Position numbers and translations under genes: made by a program. Below are positions 1 through 11,616 of a stretch of 64,000 nt of DNA, piece by piece (position 1 is the stretch's first letter; each line of letters starts with the position of its first letter). The DNA is from Eudromia elegans (Eukaryota; Chordata; Aves; Tinamiformes; Tinamidae): assembly GCA_003342815.1 (NCBI GenBank), contig PTEX01000032.1:1557644-1621643 (forward strand), written 5' to 3'. Under the pieces are notes generated by a model. It was not told the origin of the DNA and did no database searches. It saw only the letters and a program-made list of their open reading frames with translations.

Positions 1-3000
1 TATTAGTGGAATTAATTTTAGCGGGCCATCAGAACAATGCCCTAAATTAAGAGAAATAGAAGGAAATCCTCTTAAATTAAATGGCACACAAAGGAATAAG
101 CTTCCAGTCAACTGAAATGTAAAGTGACCCGTTAAATGTGTAAATATAGCTCATAAAACAGAAAAACCCCTTAGACTAATACCTGTTAAGTGCTTTGCTT
201 TCGGTCTGAGCCATAGCGAAGTTCTTTGAAGGGCTGATGCTTCATTTAAATCACAACAGGCTTCCAGCGGCAGGGGCAGCTGCAGCAGTGAAATGCATAA
301 AGTAAAATACTTGATATGGTTAAAGGTAAAATAAACGGACAACATTTTGCCTTGGAACAGTGCAGAAGACTTCTGTTGGATGGGACCTTTTCCCTCCCTC
401 CCCGTTCTCCGTTCCCAGCAAGGTCCACCCGTGCGCAGCTTGGAGCGCGCTAGCGTCTGGATCACGTGTAGAACTCAGCACGGAGGAGACGTTTTGAGCA
501 ACGCGCCCGGCCGCGGCGCCGGGGAGCGCGACAGCTCGTGGAGCAAGGCGGCGTTCGGAGTCGCTTCCAACACAGACCGTCCTCCTAGCTGAATGGCCAA
601 GAGCCTTGAGGTCACAGCACTCAACCGAGGAGCTTACAGGAAAATTACCGTTGGGAAATACCTTACTCTTCCCTCATTGAAAACACATTTCTCTTTAGAC
701 CGGGATAAAACTTTGCTTGTTTTCATGATAGCATTCGGTGTCACATCATCAACAGAGGTGGCTACTTAGGCAGGACAGGAAATCAATGAGCTGGCGAGCT
801 GTTCTGGGCACCTCTCCCGACTGGAGCATTGCTGATTTCCCTCTCTACGGCCCGGCTAGTCTGTTAATTCTGCAGAAATTCCCTGTGCTCTCAGGTGCTG
901 TGGATGAACCTGAGGTTGGATTCCAGCCTGGGTGAGCAGAGGCTCCCCGCGCGTAGCTGGGAACTGCAAACACAGTTACTGCTGGCGTCTCCAGAGCCCT
1001 TGCTGGGCCAATTTTGCTTTAATTTAAATTTCCTCTATGTTTCCCTGTGTAGGGAAAAACAGATTTAATTTTGTTTTGCTAACACATTGTTTTTTATAAC
1101 AAAAAAAGAAAAAGAAAGTTACCATATTCAGTTTCCCAAAATACAGTCGGGAGAAAGGAGAACCCGGGTTTCGTATGTACACTTTCCTTTCCCATTGTTC
1201 CAGAAAATTACTTTTTATCCGCAGGGTTAACGACGGCCTGGCATTCATTATGTTAGCGACACTGTGTGTGTGTAGGGTGGTTTCAGCCCATCAGCACAAA
1301 CAATTCCGTTTACATGTGTTCATTCATTACTGTACGAGTGGGCGATGCGAGTGGCGTGAAACAATTAAGAAATCGATGCACTCCTCCCTCAAACACAGAA
1401 ATGACGGAAATCTGCCAAACTTTCAGCCTGGGCAAGCGTCACCTTCGCTCTGCAGGAATATTCAGCGTATCCCCGTCTAGCCGGAGCACTAAAGAGCAGA
1501 AAAGGAGGCCGTATAATGGGCAGCGTCAGGGAACTCGATGCTGTGAGTGACACGGTGGGCCCCAAGCGCGATGCTTACCCCTTTAGATGGTGCTTTAGGG
1601 CCTTAGATAATCTGCTGTGACTGCTGCCGAGGACAATGAGCCCTTTTTTGTGAGCTCCCATGGGACCAAGAAGCGTTCCCATGGCAGTGAAAGAGCCCCG
1701 CTGCTGCGGCTCGCTTAGGCTGCGTCCTCCTGTTACTCCAGTGAGTTGGAGAAAATCATTTTATTATGAAGGAGAATTTCTTCAGTTTATCTAATGAGTG
1801 AAACAAAACCCCCCTGAGCTCTGCAAAATCGCTGAGGCAAGTGGGGCTTCAGAAGCCCGGCGTATCACCTCAGATGCTGATATGGGTTTCTTCGGGCAAT
1901 TAGCAAAGCTTCAAACAGGCACCTAAAAGAAATAATGGCTTTTATTGGAGTTAACGCAGCCATTTCTTCCATGAAGCTTCTTGTGAATAATTCTTGCTGG
2001 AAAAATTGTACATGGTTTCTTTTCATTTATATTTTAATGCAATTTATTATACAAGAGCGACCTCCATTCAGGGTTCAGAAGATCAGAGTACTTACAGTAA
2101 TCTTGCCAGCACTTTGTATCTGCAGCTCCAGCTTACACTCACAGCATGAAAAGAATAAGAAGTTAATGTACCAAAGCAGAAAGGCTCTGTGTGGCACTGT
2201 TAATCTCAGTGTTGAGTTATTATTTATTAGCAGCATTATGTCTAGAGACCAGGGCTTCGTTGTGTTGGGCACTGCACAAAATACACAGAGAAGGTGCTTG
2301 CTCTCTGGCACAGTTTAGTTTGAGGATATGGACCAGAGCTACTGCAGCTCTCACTACTGCTACAGCCAGAAGGAAAACTCCCTTCATGCTTATTGTGAAT
2401 GCTGACACCAGGCATAGAAGTACCTACTGACAGAGAATTAAAATGAAAACATTACGCTGGGATCAGAGCTCAAGGTGCAAGGGGATGAAAAGAGCTTCCT
2501 TGTCTGATTTCACGCCAGGCCAAGCACGATTGCAGCTGGTGTCTTGCTACTCTCTTGGGCACATCCACAAGGAGCTCAAGAGGCGCGAGGCGCCCGTGAA
2601 CGCAGCCCATCACGGGGCTGTCTCGTGCTGCAACGGTGGGTGAAATGATGAAGTGGTCGGAACCCCCCGAGTCAGAGCAGCTCTACACGTGGCTTCGCAC
2701 GCTGGCTTTTGGCCCCGCAGCTGGGAACGCAGACGTGCTCTGGTTTACACACTGCTAACTACTCCAGGATGCAGTAATGTTTTATGATACAGCTAGTAAA
2801 TAATGTGTGGTGCCTCTGTGCTGAATGCGGTATTTGTTACCCCACTCTCTTTTACCCGGTTTTGTCTGAAAAGGAGCCTGATGCAGTCGCTTTGCGATCG
2901 CTTCCGTGCGCCCTCTGAGCCAGCCTGGGCTCCTCGTTAATTGCCCCAAATGCCAGAGACAGGAGGGGGCTGAAGCTAATAACATTTCATGGAGTGGGCA

Positions 3001-5794
3001 GCCCGGGAGAGGGAGGAGCACTCTGCAAATAACCCACGTTCGTGTCGGGCAGCCCGGGATTCCTGTCGCTCCAGCGTTCCTGCGTGGCAGGCCACAGGTT
3101 TCCATCATGTCACACGGGAGAGGCTATGTGAAGAAGTTGTTTAAATTGCAGCATCATGAAGCTAAGGAGAGCAAATCAGCAGCCCCGGGGCCACGTGCTG
3201 CAGGAGGGGACATGGGGCCGCCCGCCGGCCCCAGGCTTCCCGCGTCCTCATCCGGCTCCATGATCCGTGGGTCTCCATTGGCTGCCGTGCGCCTTTGGGT
3301 GCCGGGTCCTTGCTCGGAGCTGTCCATGCGCGAGGCGCCCGCTGTGCTGCTGGGCCCCGCCGCAGTCACTGCAATAGCGCCTGATTTACAACATCCTGCC
3401 TAAGAGGAGAACTTGACCTTCCACTTCAGCACGGGCGCAGCTTCCTCCGTGGAGAGCTTCTTGCGCAGGACGGTAATGAATCCCGGGCGGCCACGGGCCG
3501 GAGCCACGCGCGGGGCTGCCTGCGGCGCGGCTCCGCTTCCCGGGGACACAGCCCGATGCAGCATTCCCGACACCATTCCCGGAGCTCGCCGGATTTGCTT
3601 TCTGTTTACAGGAACGAGGGCTTTTCTGTTTTCGCTTCATCCAGATTAATAGCATGCACAAGAGGGGTTGTTCTGGAGTGAGTGCCAGGTTTTGAAGCCC
3701 TGCTTACCTACAGCACTAGCTTTCCAGACAGACACGCTCTTGGTGAGCTCAGCCCTTTGCAAAGTCTGGCCTTCATGGGCATCGTGTGCTATTTTAGAGC
3801 CAGGGAGGAAAACCTCACTGGCTTGCCTGTTTCCAGGGCCATAATTACGAGGGCAGCCTGGTGACGTAACCTGCTTGGGAAATAAATGATGGCTTTCAAG
3901 AGCAAGTGCTTCAGATACCTCGTCCCTTGTAGCTATTTCAGCAAGCTCGATACACTTTGCCCCTCCGCAGCACCAACCGCTGCCCCTGTTCGCGCTGTGT
4001 AAACCCTGTGCCGCCCCACAGCCTTCCGCAGAGCGGCAGGCGTATTTATCCCCAATCCTCTCACCGGTTGGAACTATTTACCTCGGTGAGGGGGACCACA
4101 AAAGCAGAGGTAGCATCAGCCTTGTGGCGTCTTCATGCTTTAAATAGAGCGCAGGAAGACGCGGTAAGAGCGGAACGAGGTGTTTTTGCAGAATGAAACG
4201 ATCCGCTGTGATCGAGGCGTGAGCCGGCCCGAGCGTGGCGCTGGCCCTGGGGGTGCTGCATGGCCACACCATTGCCTCGACCTCCCCATGCACTGGGTCA
4301 TGGGCACCAGCCTCCTGCACTGACGACAGCTCGACCCCAGGGCTGCAGCCCGAGCGGAGCATCCGCCGTCGGTCTCGTGCGGAAACCCTCAGGGACGCAC
4401 GCCCGAGTCTGGTGCCTCTGGCTGCGTTTGTGACCCCGAAGTGACAGCAATCCTCGGCCCCTTTCCCCTTGGAGGGGCTCCCCTGGCTCTGCTCAACACC
4501 TTTCTGAGGTGAGGTCGTATCACTGCTCCACCTAAGGCACACCAAACACAGGCATGGAGAGGAGGAGGCTCCACCAGCTCAACAGTTGGGCAAAGGCAGC
4601 CAAAACAGGTGCCCACGCGGTCTGCGCATGAGACAACCCCTTTTCCATGAGTTCTGTGGCAAAGCATTGGCCATTGAAGATATTTCCCCCAGGGTTTGGG
4701 ACTGAAATCCTGCAGAACCGAAAGGTCAAGAGATCCCCTGACAAAAGCAAACTACAGAATGAAACAGAGTGATCGTGTTGTGTACGGCCCAGGGAAGCGC
4801 CCGCACTGCCATCCGCCCCAGCCTCCGCCGCCAGGCAGGCTCACCTGGGCGCTCAGCGCAGCCTGGGAGCCTTCATCCCCAATGGGGTGACCAAGCAGAC
4901 TGGGGCTGTGACCGCAGCGACGTCCCCTGCCCGCCGGGGCACCGGCTGTGCAAGATCCTGACCGACGCTCTCTTGTCACGGGGTGTTTCTGCCATCCAGC
5001 TCCAGGAAAAGGCTCTGGAGAGGCAGAGCCCCCCACACGGTGCGGACTCACTCGCTGGAGCGCTCCCGCTGGCCAGGAGCCACCCAGGCCCTGTGGGATT
5101 CTCTCCAGTTCACCATGGCCACAGCACTCCCTGCAAAGCCACCCACACTGCAGAGCCAGAGCAAGACCAAGACCAGCACCAGCACCCTGCACAGGTCCCC
5201 TACAAGCTCTGCAGTGTTCCTGGCTCTGTTTAAATGGCTGCTTAAGCCCCTGCCGCCTCTCCCTGCCACCTCCATCCTCCTGACGCCAGGCAGCTGCCAG
5301 CGCTCCCATCACGCTGCTTCCAGGTTCAATGAGTTAAGCAGGTGCTTCACAGTCCTCACAAGCTGCTAAAGGAGAGCACAGGGCACCCAGAAGGAGCTGG
5401 GAGTCCTCTCCTCTTCCTCCTGGCGGATAAGGCGTTAGTCTCCATCACATCCGTGTATATGGACACTTACACTTGGAAATAAGACATTGTCCAAAAGTAG
5501 CTTGGAAATGTAGATCGCTGTATTTCTGAACAATAATTGTCACCTATATAAACCCGGTGCTATACAGAAGCAGAGATGAACATGCTTACATTCACCTACA
5601 ATTACGCTCGCAGAAGGACATAAGCCTAAAAAACCTCTCTCCTAAATCCTCCCTCTAGTGCTTTTCTTCCAGGAGCAGCACATACACATTCGTACATGTT
5701 ATTAGATTGACGCTGTAGCATCCTGGACAAATCAAATTAGATCAAATAGGTGCAGGTACAAAATGTCAGAGCTATGAAATGAACACATAAAATA
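1..5794. other. Intergenic DNA beyond the MAMLD1 3' end
   Basis: No coding exon was recognised on either strand. CpG-rich pockets occur at about 480-570, 3180-3560 and 4200-4440, with a GC-rich, CpG-poorer block at 4790-5310. Overlapping open frames up to 186 codons sit in these pockets without family resemblance. The rest is AT-rich. In human the next gene in this direction relative to MAMLD1 is MTM1; none of its exons was recognised here. Confidence 0.55.
3180..3560. promoter_or_regulatory. CpG-dense pocket downstream of MAMLD1
   Basis: GC-rich block with clustered CpGs, for example cccgggcggccacgggccgg and ggcgcggctccgc. A 165-codon plus frame and 71-91-codon minus frames overlap it and are read as composition effects. 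It could be a distal element or an unannotated promoter; there is no further support. Confidence 0.25.
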
Positions 5795-5815
5795 CATTCA
5801 ATTTTCCCCTGGCAG

Positions 5816-5821
5816 TTTATT
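5816..5821 (-). terminator. MAMLD1: Distal poly(A) signal AATAAA
   Basis: The plus strand reads tttatt, so the minus strand has AATAAA. A U/GU-rich element (gtattttatgtgttc) follows on the minus strand, as expected for efficient cleavage. This is the best candidate for the main 3' end of MAMLD1. Confidence 0.6.
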
Positions 5822-6287
5822 ATGGTATGAAGAAAAAAACATTCTGTGCTTGAAGCCGACATTATATTACAAATGTATTGCGAAGTATGACGTGACTATT
5901 AAAATATGATTACACAAAGTATGAACATTTTAAGAAGTTTACAGTACAGTGAATCTTTTATAAACAGACTCTTAAATATACATAGGACAATAGTAGCTGA
6001 CAGAAAAACATCAAAAATTAACTATTAATGTTTATAGACTTTTCCCCTGAAAAAAAAAAAAAGTCTCACATTAAAACAGAAATTATGAAAAGCCTTAAAA
6101 CCAGGAACAAATCACCTGTACACTACAGATACACACGGCAGAGGTGTGCACACCACGACTGGTGGGTGATGCAGGAGGCCTTGGCGGGCTCTCCTCCTCG
6201 TGCAACCCCTTCCACGCAGCGCACGGCCCCGGGGGCTGCCGTGTGCACACGCACACCCCCCTGCACACCCACCCGCAACAGAGCCCA

Positions 6288-6352
6288 AACAACCGGAGCG
6301 AACAACCGGAGCGAACAACCGGAGCGAACAACCGGAGCGAACAACAGGAGCG
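6288..6352. repeat. 13-bp minisatellite, five copies, in the MAMLD1 3' UTR
   Basis: Five head-to-tail copies of aacaaccggagcg, at 6288, 6301, 6314, 6327 and 6340. The first four are identical and the last has one change (aacaacaggagcg). Near-identity of the units suggests recent expansion and likely length variation. The unit is GC-rich and contains a CpG-bearing ccgg core. Confidence 0.95.
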
Positions 6353-6749
6353 AGCCCCGCTGCAGGACAGCGCGCTGAGCACCGCCGGTACCGGAGTGCG
6401 GCGAGACGAGGACTTGCCTGGGTCTCCGCATGGATGAATCCGGATTCCCGAGCGCAGGCGGCCCTGGCGGGACCACGCGCCGTCTGCAAGGCTGAGGCTA
6501 CAACCCAGCGGTTTCCTTTTAATGCAGCGCCCCGGTTTTTTGCTCTTGATAGGGGGGAACACAGTGACACGTCTGATCTCTGCTTAGTCTGGTTGCAATG
6601 ACACCTCTGGCTCATGTGTTAAGTTATGTCAAAAACATAAGTATTTTATGCTGTAATACACAGTATTACTGAAACTAACAATATTATTTGCATATTTATA
6701 ACAAGGTATAATGAAATCCCTATAATAAAACCAAAAGTTATGCTATAGA

Positions 6750-6759
6750 TTTATTTACA
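6750..6759 (-). terminator. MAMLD1: Proximal poly(A) signal overlapping a Pumilio-type motif
   Basis: The minus strand reads TGTAAATAAA. Its first eight bases fit the Pumilio consensus TGTAHATA and its last six are AATAAA. It lies about 240 nt after the stop codon and is followed by U-rich sequence. Use as a cleavage site is inferred. Confidence 0.45.
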
Positions 6760-6832
6760 AACAGTCCAGCAAAGAAGTATAAATACTTCTATATTTAAGT
6801 TTTAGGAAAACATAATTTACAAAATATTCAAA

Positions 6833-6840
6833 TATATACA
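6833..6840 (-). promoter_or_regulatory. Pumilio response element candidate in 3' UTR
   Basis: The minus strand reads TGTATATA, an exact match to the TGTAHATA consensus of PUM1/PUM2, about 155 nt after the stop. A second match lies about 80 nt further on. The consensus is established; binding here is inferred. Confidence 0.4.
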
Positions 6841-6995
6841 GTCATTTGAAAAACTGCCAATATTAAACTTTGACGCAGGCAAAGAATTGGCTGAGTCCAC
6901 TCGTTCTGCATTGAAAGAGGTGGCTGATTTCACGGCTCGTCCCTCGTTTCCAAAAGCCAGGCTTGTGTTCTTTCCAAGGAGACCGCTTCCCCCCG

Positions 6996-8026
6996 CTAAA
7001 CGTGGCCGGAGCTTTGCGCGTGCTGTCCCAAAATGTCATCTATCATTGTCAAATTGTTCAACCACTCTTCGTCGTTGCTGCTGCTGCCGCCCTTCATGAG
7101 GGAGTCGAGGAAGTCGGTGTCGCTGCAGGCGCCGGGCACGACGGAGGCGCCGTGCGGGGCCGCGAAGTCGTAGGGCGGCAGCTCGGCGGCGGCGGCGCTC
7201 GCGCTCATGCGGCCGAACGCCTCGGGCGGCTGCCCCGGCGCCGGGTAGCTCGGCGGGCCGAGGCCCGCGGCGGGATTGAGCTGGTTGAACGCGGACACTC
7301 CCTGCGGCACCGATTTCATAACGTTCATGGCCGGCAGCGGCGCTCTGGTTAAATTGTGTCTCAAGGTCTGGCTGCTCATGGAGCTCAGGCCCTGGCCGGA
7401 CTGCGCCATGCTCAGTTTTTGCATTTGTCTCGCCTGGACGCTGGGAGCGACCTGATTAGGTGGCACGACGGCCTGTTGGGAAAACTGTTGACCTGATGTG
7501 TTTGGTCTCACGTTCTGTTTGGAGAAGACGGCGCTACCGGAGAACTGCTGCATGTTGGCATCCATTTGGCTTTGATTTGGCATCCTCGGCACTGCCGTCG
7601 CTGTCCACATCTGGGCGGATGAGTTGGGGTAGACGCTGGGGATTCTCGGCATGCTCGGCTGCCGCAAGTGCTGCTGGGCTGCGGAGTGGTTTGCTAGGGA
7701 AGCCGAGTTAAAGCCCGCCATGGCCATCCCCGGCCGCGCAGCCGCGTGGCTGTGCACTGTCTGGCACCCGGAGGGCATGCCCAGCGCGTTCTGGCCCGGC
7801 CGCAGCGGGATGTTAAAGTCAGAACTAGGCGGAAAAATGCCCTGCTGCTTGCCGGGGTTGTGTGGCATCATCACCATGGTCCCGCTGCTCTGGGCGGCCG
7901 CGGCGGCGGCGCCGGGCGAGCCCAGGGCGCTCTGCAGCAGCGCTGGGCCGGAGGGCAGCATGCGGTGGTTGGCAGGAGGGGCGGGCATCGTCTGGCTGCA
8001 CTCGCTGGGCAGGGGCGGCTGCACGG
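6996..8026 (-). CDS. MAMLD1: MAMLD1 last coding exon (C-terminal region, stop codon)
   Basis: Exon of 1031 coding nt ending in TAG at 6998-6996. The acceptor is gtgtgtctctgcgcag. It encodes 343 complete residues after the split Ala. Visible parts are a Ser/Pro/Met/Gln-rich body, a six-Ala run after LGSPG, a block SGQQFSQQAVVPPNQ that matches MAML2, an Ala-rich SASAAAAELPPY, and a C-terminal acidic block with DTDFLDSLMKGG, NDEEWLNNL and IDDILGQH. In MAML1-3 the equivalent C-terminal Asp/Leu/Trp block is the last conserved segment, and a role in transactivation is inferred. The region is very CpG-rich, so open frames on the opposite strand and in other frames are shadows. The open frame continues upstream of 8026, but the phase of the previous exon and the acceptor fix the start of the exon. 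Confidence 0.93.
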
Positions 8027-8306
8027 CTGCGCAGAGACACACGTTAGCCACGGGCTGAGCTCCCTTCCCACCCCGAGACACGCAGCGCCTTAGCGGGCTG
8101 CCTCTCCTCCCCTGCCACCCCGCGGGCCTCTCCTCTGTGTGCTCTGCAGCACGCAGAGCGGTACGGGCACAGATGAATCTCACATCATGCAATACAACGT
8201 GGGATGCTTCATTTCAGGGCAGAGAAACATTAAGAGCCCTGTATTTAATCAGACCCTAGACCCTGTTTCCTTGAGGCTTTTAATAACACGCCAGTTACCT
8301 TCTTAC
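8027..8306 (-). other. MAMLD1: MAMLD1 intron, 280 bp
   Basis: Short intron with donor gtaagaagg and acceptor gtgtctctgcgcag. The half next to the last exon is GC-rich and stays open in the exon's frame. Nothing else was recognised in it. Confidence 0.85.
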
Positions 8307-8388
8307 CTTGAAACTGGTTCATCTGTTGAGCCACAAACAAACTCCTCTGCTCAGATGTTACCCCCAGCATGTTTTGTCTCTGCTTTTC
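8307..8388 (-). CDS. MAMLD1: MAMLD1 internal coding exon (82 nt)
   Basis: Exon of 82 nt, entering in phase 0 and leaving after the first base of a codon. The acceptor is attcctcttgtcttccag; the donor is CAAG followed by gtaagaagg at 8306. The peptide starts EKQRQNMLGV and ends VAQQMNQFQ. It corresponds in place to the short exon of MAML1 and MAML3 that ends in a Gln-rich segment with a Val-x-Gln-Phe motif. The single overhanging G joins CC of the next exon to give Ala, which keeps the frame. Confidence is high because both splice sites are strong and the phases fit only one way. Confidence 0.88.
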
Positions 8389-9041
8389 CTGGAAGACAAG
8401 AGGAATAACAGTCAAGTTGCAGCCTCTTGACAAACAAGAATAGCAGCAGACGCTTCAAGTGCAGCCACTGTCAGCACCAACAGCCTCTCCAGCGCCTGCA
8501 CACACGTATGCAGCCTGTGCAGAGGCTCCACTCTGCAAGAACAGTATCTGTGGCAGCATTTCAGGGACCCACAGGGGAGGAACAGGATGCTGGTGGTGGC
8601 TGCCTCCCTGTCTGGAGAATGCTCCTGCATCCTGCACGATGCCTCTGCTCTCTCTTTAGCACTACGGGCCCCTTAAAATCACAGCAAGGCAGCGCCGGTG
8701 TTCTCCAAGCCACCCAGTCTTTATTTTGTACAACAGCCCCAGAACCTGCCCACTGCTCTCTCCTCATTGCTGTGGGCAGCAGCTGCGATGGGGCAACTCT
8801 CCATGTGCAGAGCTGAGGCCTGGCCAAACTGCCCTGTGTCAGAGCAGCCCGAGCGGCTCCAGACGGGCTGCAGCCGAAGGGGCAGCGCTGCTTTCGGAAG
8901 GCGGTTTGGAAGGGCAGGACAGGATGGCGCTTGCTGAGGAGGTGCCCTGAGCGCCCGCTCATCCCCCCCGGCCTGCGAGCTGGAATATCAGCCCTTGGCC
9001 ACAGCCCCCTTTGGTTGTGTTTGCGGCACTCGGCCCCATAC
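8389..9041 (-). other. MAMLD1: MAMLD1 intron, 653 bp
   Basis: Intron between the 147-nt and 82-nt exons, with donor gtatgg and acceptor cttgtcttccag. It is moderately GC-rich. Short overlapping open frames on both strands show no family resemblance. Nothing else was recognised. Confidence 0.85.
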
Positions 9042-9188
9042 CTGCATCAGCTGCCGCTTCATTATTTGCTGCTTCAGGAGGTGGTTCCTCATCGTGTAGC
9101 CGTTCACCGTGGCGGGTGCCGGCACGGAGCCTCCGCTTGGGATGGAGCCCGGCTCCTGAAGCCTGGCAACGATTCCAGGATTTTGATC
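9042..9188 (-). CDS. MAMLD1: MAMLD1 internal coding exon (49 codons)
   Basis: Exon of 147 nt, phase 0 at both ends. It is preceded by a pyrimidine tract ending in tttcttggcag and followed by the donor gtatgg at 9041. The translation begins DQNPGIVARLQEP and ends in a Gln/Lys-rich stretch, NHLLKQQIMKRQLMQ. This resembles the Gln-rich third exon of MAML2, which has a similar Asp-Gln start, a Ser/Pro/Gly linker with Gly-Tyr-Met, then a Leu/Gln/Lys helix. It joins the big exon in frame across a 23-kb intron. The canonical human MAMLD1 protein, as I remember it, diverges straight after the large exon, so this exon marks a mastermind-like C-terminus that human form lacks. The exon call rests on splice signals, open frame and family resemblance; no transcript was seen. 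Confidence 0.87.
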
Positions 9189-9899
9189 CTGCCAAGAAAG
9201 AGGAAGAAAGAAAATTAATCTCATCAAGGAGATAACAACAGAAGCCTTTATCCTCTCTGCTGATGCTCTCCGTTGGTCTTTGGCTGTCCCATGCCAAAAC
9301 ACCCTGTGGGTTCGTACTGGCCCCTGTGCCCAGGGCAGGACAGCGAGGGGCACAGGAGCGCTCGGACTTTGGAGGATCAGCACAAGAAGAAAAGAGAGAT
9401 GTAAAAGGTTAATCCAAACTTCTCGGTGACGAGCCCGAGGCTACGGGACTGATTCACTGCCATTAGTGGAGTCACAGGGCTGCCCGGCTGGCAGAGGATG
9501 TGAGTAAAGCGTCATGTTTCCCACCAGTTCCCCAAATGCTGCACTGACAGACATACGGAAAGCGGAGTTGCAGCAGGGCAGGATTTGGCTGGTGGGCATA
9601 AAGAAGAAGCCTGCAGTAACAGCAAACAGCAGTCAGAGGCAGAAGAGGAGCAAAGGAGGAGTCAGGCCAGAGACCTGGGCTGAAATGGGAAAGTTGTGGG
9701 TTCCCTGGTCTGACAAACGAGCAGAGAGGTGACTGTGAAAGGAGAGGGGAGCAGCGAAAATGCAGTGACCAAAAGGGCTCGATTCCCAGCTAGTGAAAAC
9801 CGGCACCTCTCTAAGGGGCCAGTAAAAGATCAGTGTTGACTTTCGTTAGCTGAGGACTTGCCTCAAAGAAACAAAGTTGTGGGGAGAAGAGAGAGAGAA

Positions 9900-9946
9900 A
9901 ACCAACCAACCAACCAACCAACCAACCAACCCGCCAACCCACCCAC
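9900..9946. repeat. (AACC)n simple repeat
   Basis: Eight pure AACC units at 9900-9931, followed by a decayed tail to 9946. It lies in the large intron and is a possible microsatellite. Confidence 0.95.
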
Positions 9947-11574
9947 GAAAACACCATGAAGACACAACCCAAATGGAAAAAAAAGTATTAAAAAAACATA
10001 CACTGAAGTCAAAACACCTTAAGAACTGGTGAGTAATCAGGGAAACACAAGAGAAAAACAAGAAAAGAAGTCAAGGCCTCAATGAGGACACGGAGGGAAG
10101 CGATCCTGCAAGCGCCATAGCCAGGCAGAGCAGCACCAGCGTATTCCCCTCTCTCCATTTTCACATCCAGCCTCTACATTATTTATGATGTTTTGTTATT
10201 ATTGGCAGGGAGAAGTAGGTATGTTATAGCCAGCATCCTCGGCTAGGCCGTGCTTCCTTTGTTTGCGGGATGGAAGCCACATCCTTTGTTTGTGAACCAA
10301 TGTTATCAGGAGATAAGCAAAACGAAAATGGTCGTCGCCTTTTGACATCTCACAATTAGGACCGGGCTCGGATGGAGAAAACAGGATACGAGCCACGTTT
10401 CGGGGTGGCCAGAAGAAAGCAGAGGAAGGTCTTTGCCAAAAGGCCAAAGGAGCCAGGGGCTCCTTTCCACACCAGCTTCGGCATGAGGGATCACCCAAGT
10501 CCTTCCAAGATATTCTTCATAAGAGCGATTACCAAGAAGGTCACTGAAATTACTCATTTTTATGGTGCCTCCTTTTGTTGCAGCACTTGGCTCTATTATG
10601 CAAAAGCACAATTGATGAAATGTAAATGCCCGCTGGATAATTTACTAAAAGACACAAACCTGCAGCTCATCACTGCTCTCATTATCATTCCTATTCATGG
10701 GCAGTCTCATAAGACCAGGCTTTATTGCCGGTGCTTTGCTTACAATTCTGCTGGACACCTCTCCTCCTCCCCCTGCCCTCCTCCCCGTTTTACGCCCTCT
10801 CTCCCACCAAAAAAAAGGCAGAGGGGAGGAAAAGGCAAATCTGATTTACGACCGATGTAAATATGAAAGTTCATGTAACGCTGGCATCCTGCTTTCATGT
10901 CAGGGAGTATTCTGCAGCCACAGTTAAGCTTTGAATAATGCAGATTGCCTCTAGGGGAATACTTGAAAGTGCAGGGATTCGGTTTGTGTACTCTGCACAT
11001 GAAAGACACGGCGATGCTCATACCACCAAAATCCCTGCCATCTATCCAATTTCCTCCCAACTTGTCTTGTTGCGTGCAGCGGGGCTGTGCTTACTGAAGC
11101 AAATGAGTTTAGTGCAAGGACAATCATTCTGATGTCTAGCTCAGGGCTATTGCATTAACAAGTCATAACATTAAAGTCTCTTTTCCTAATCATGTCCACC
11201 TCATTCTCATTTCTCCTAAGCATTATCAAGAAAATAATGTTGATTTTTCCATATTATTAATGGTAAAAGCAGTGTAAATCACATTACTAATTGCAGCTCT
11301 TGTGCTGTGGCAGTACAACAGCTTAATTATATGGGATTTTCTGCAGGCACCCTATAGCAATAATGACAATCAGCAAAGTTCATTTGCAAATAGGCAGATT
11401 GGGTTGCTGAGTTTTTGAGAGCAAAGTTGTATAACACTTAATTAGCCACTGAAGAAACAATCTATAGATATAATTTTTGCTTTTGGGGAAATTAGGACAA
11501 AATAGCATAGACAGGAAGACAAGGAATGAATGCAATATCTTTCCTTTTACAGTTCATATTTAGGTTAAGCCAGA

Positions 11575-11616
11575 CAAAAAAAAAAAAGAAAAAAAAAAAG
11601 AAAAAAAAAGGAAAAA
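11575..11616. repeat. A-rich tract
   Basis: About 42 bases of A with scattered G. It reads as poly-T on the strand of MAMLD1. No target-site duplication or retroposed body was recognised beside it. Confidence 0.85.

Larger units (their letters stand above)
5795..6995 (-). other. MAMLD1: MAMLD1 3' UTR, probable extent
   Basis: AT-rich non-coding DNA directly after the TAG stop. Two minus-strand AATAAA signals are seen, at 6755-6750 and 5821-5816. The distal signal is followed within about 35 nt by the GU-rich stretch gtattttatgtgttc, a good downstream element, so cleavage near 5795 is inferred. That gives a UTR of about 1.2 kb, with a shorter form of about 0.27 kb if the proximal signal is used. 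Inside it are two TGTAHATA motifs, a 13-bp tandem repeat and a GC-rich island (6170-6480) that breaks the AT-rich sequence. No transcript evidence is available, so the end point is approximate. Confidence 0.6.

Noticed and set aside
4752-5312. 186-codon minus frame and 111-154-codon plus frames in the same block
   Set aside because: All strands and frames are open at once because the block is GC-rich. Peptides are irregular, with no domain, splice pattern or family match.
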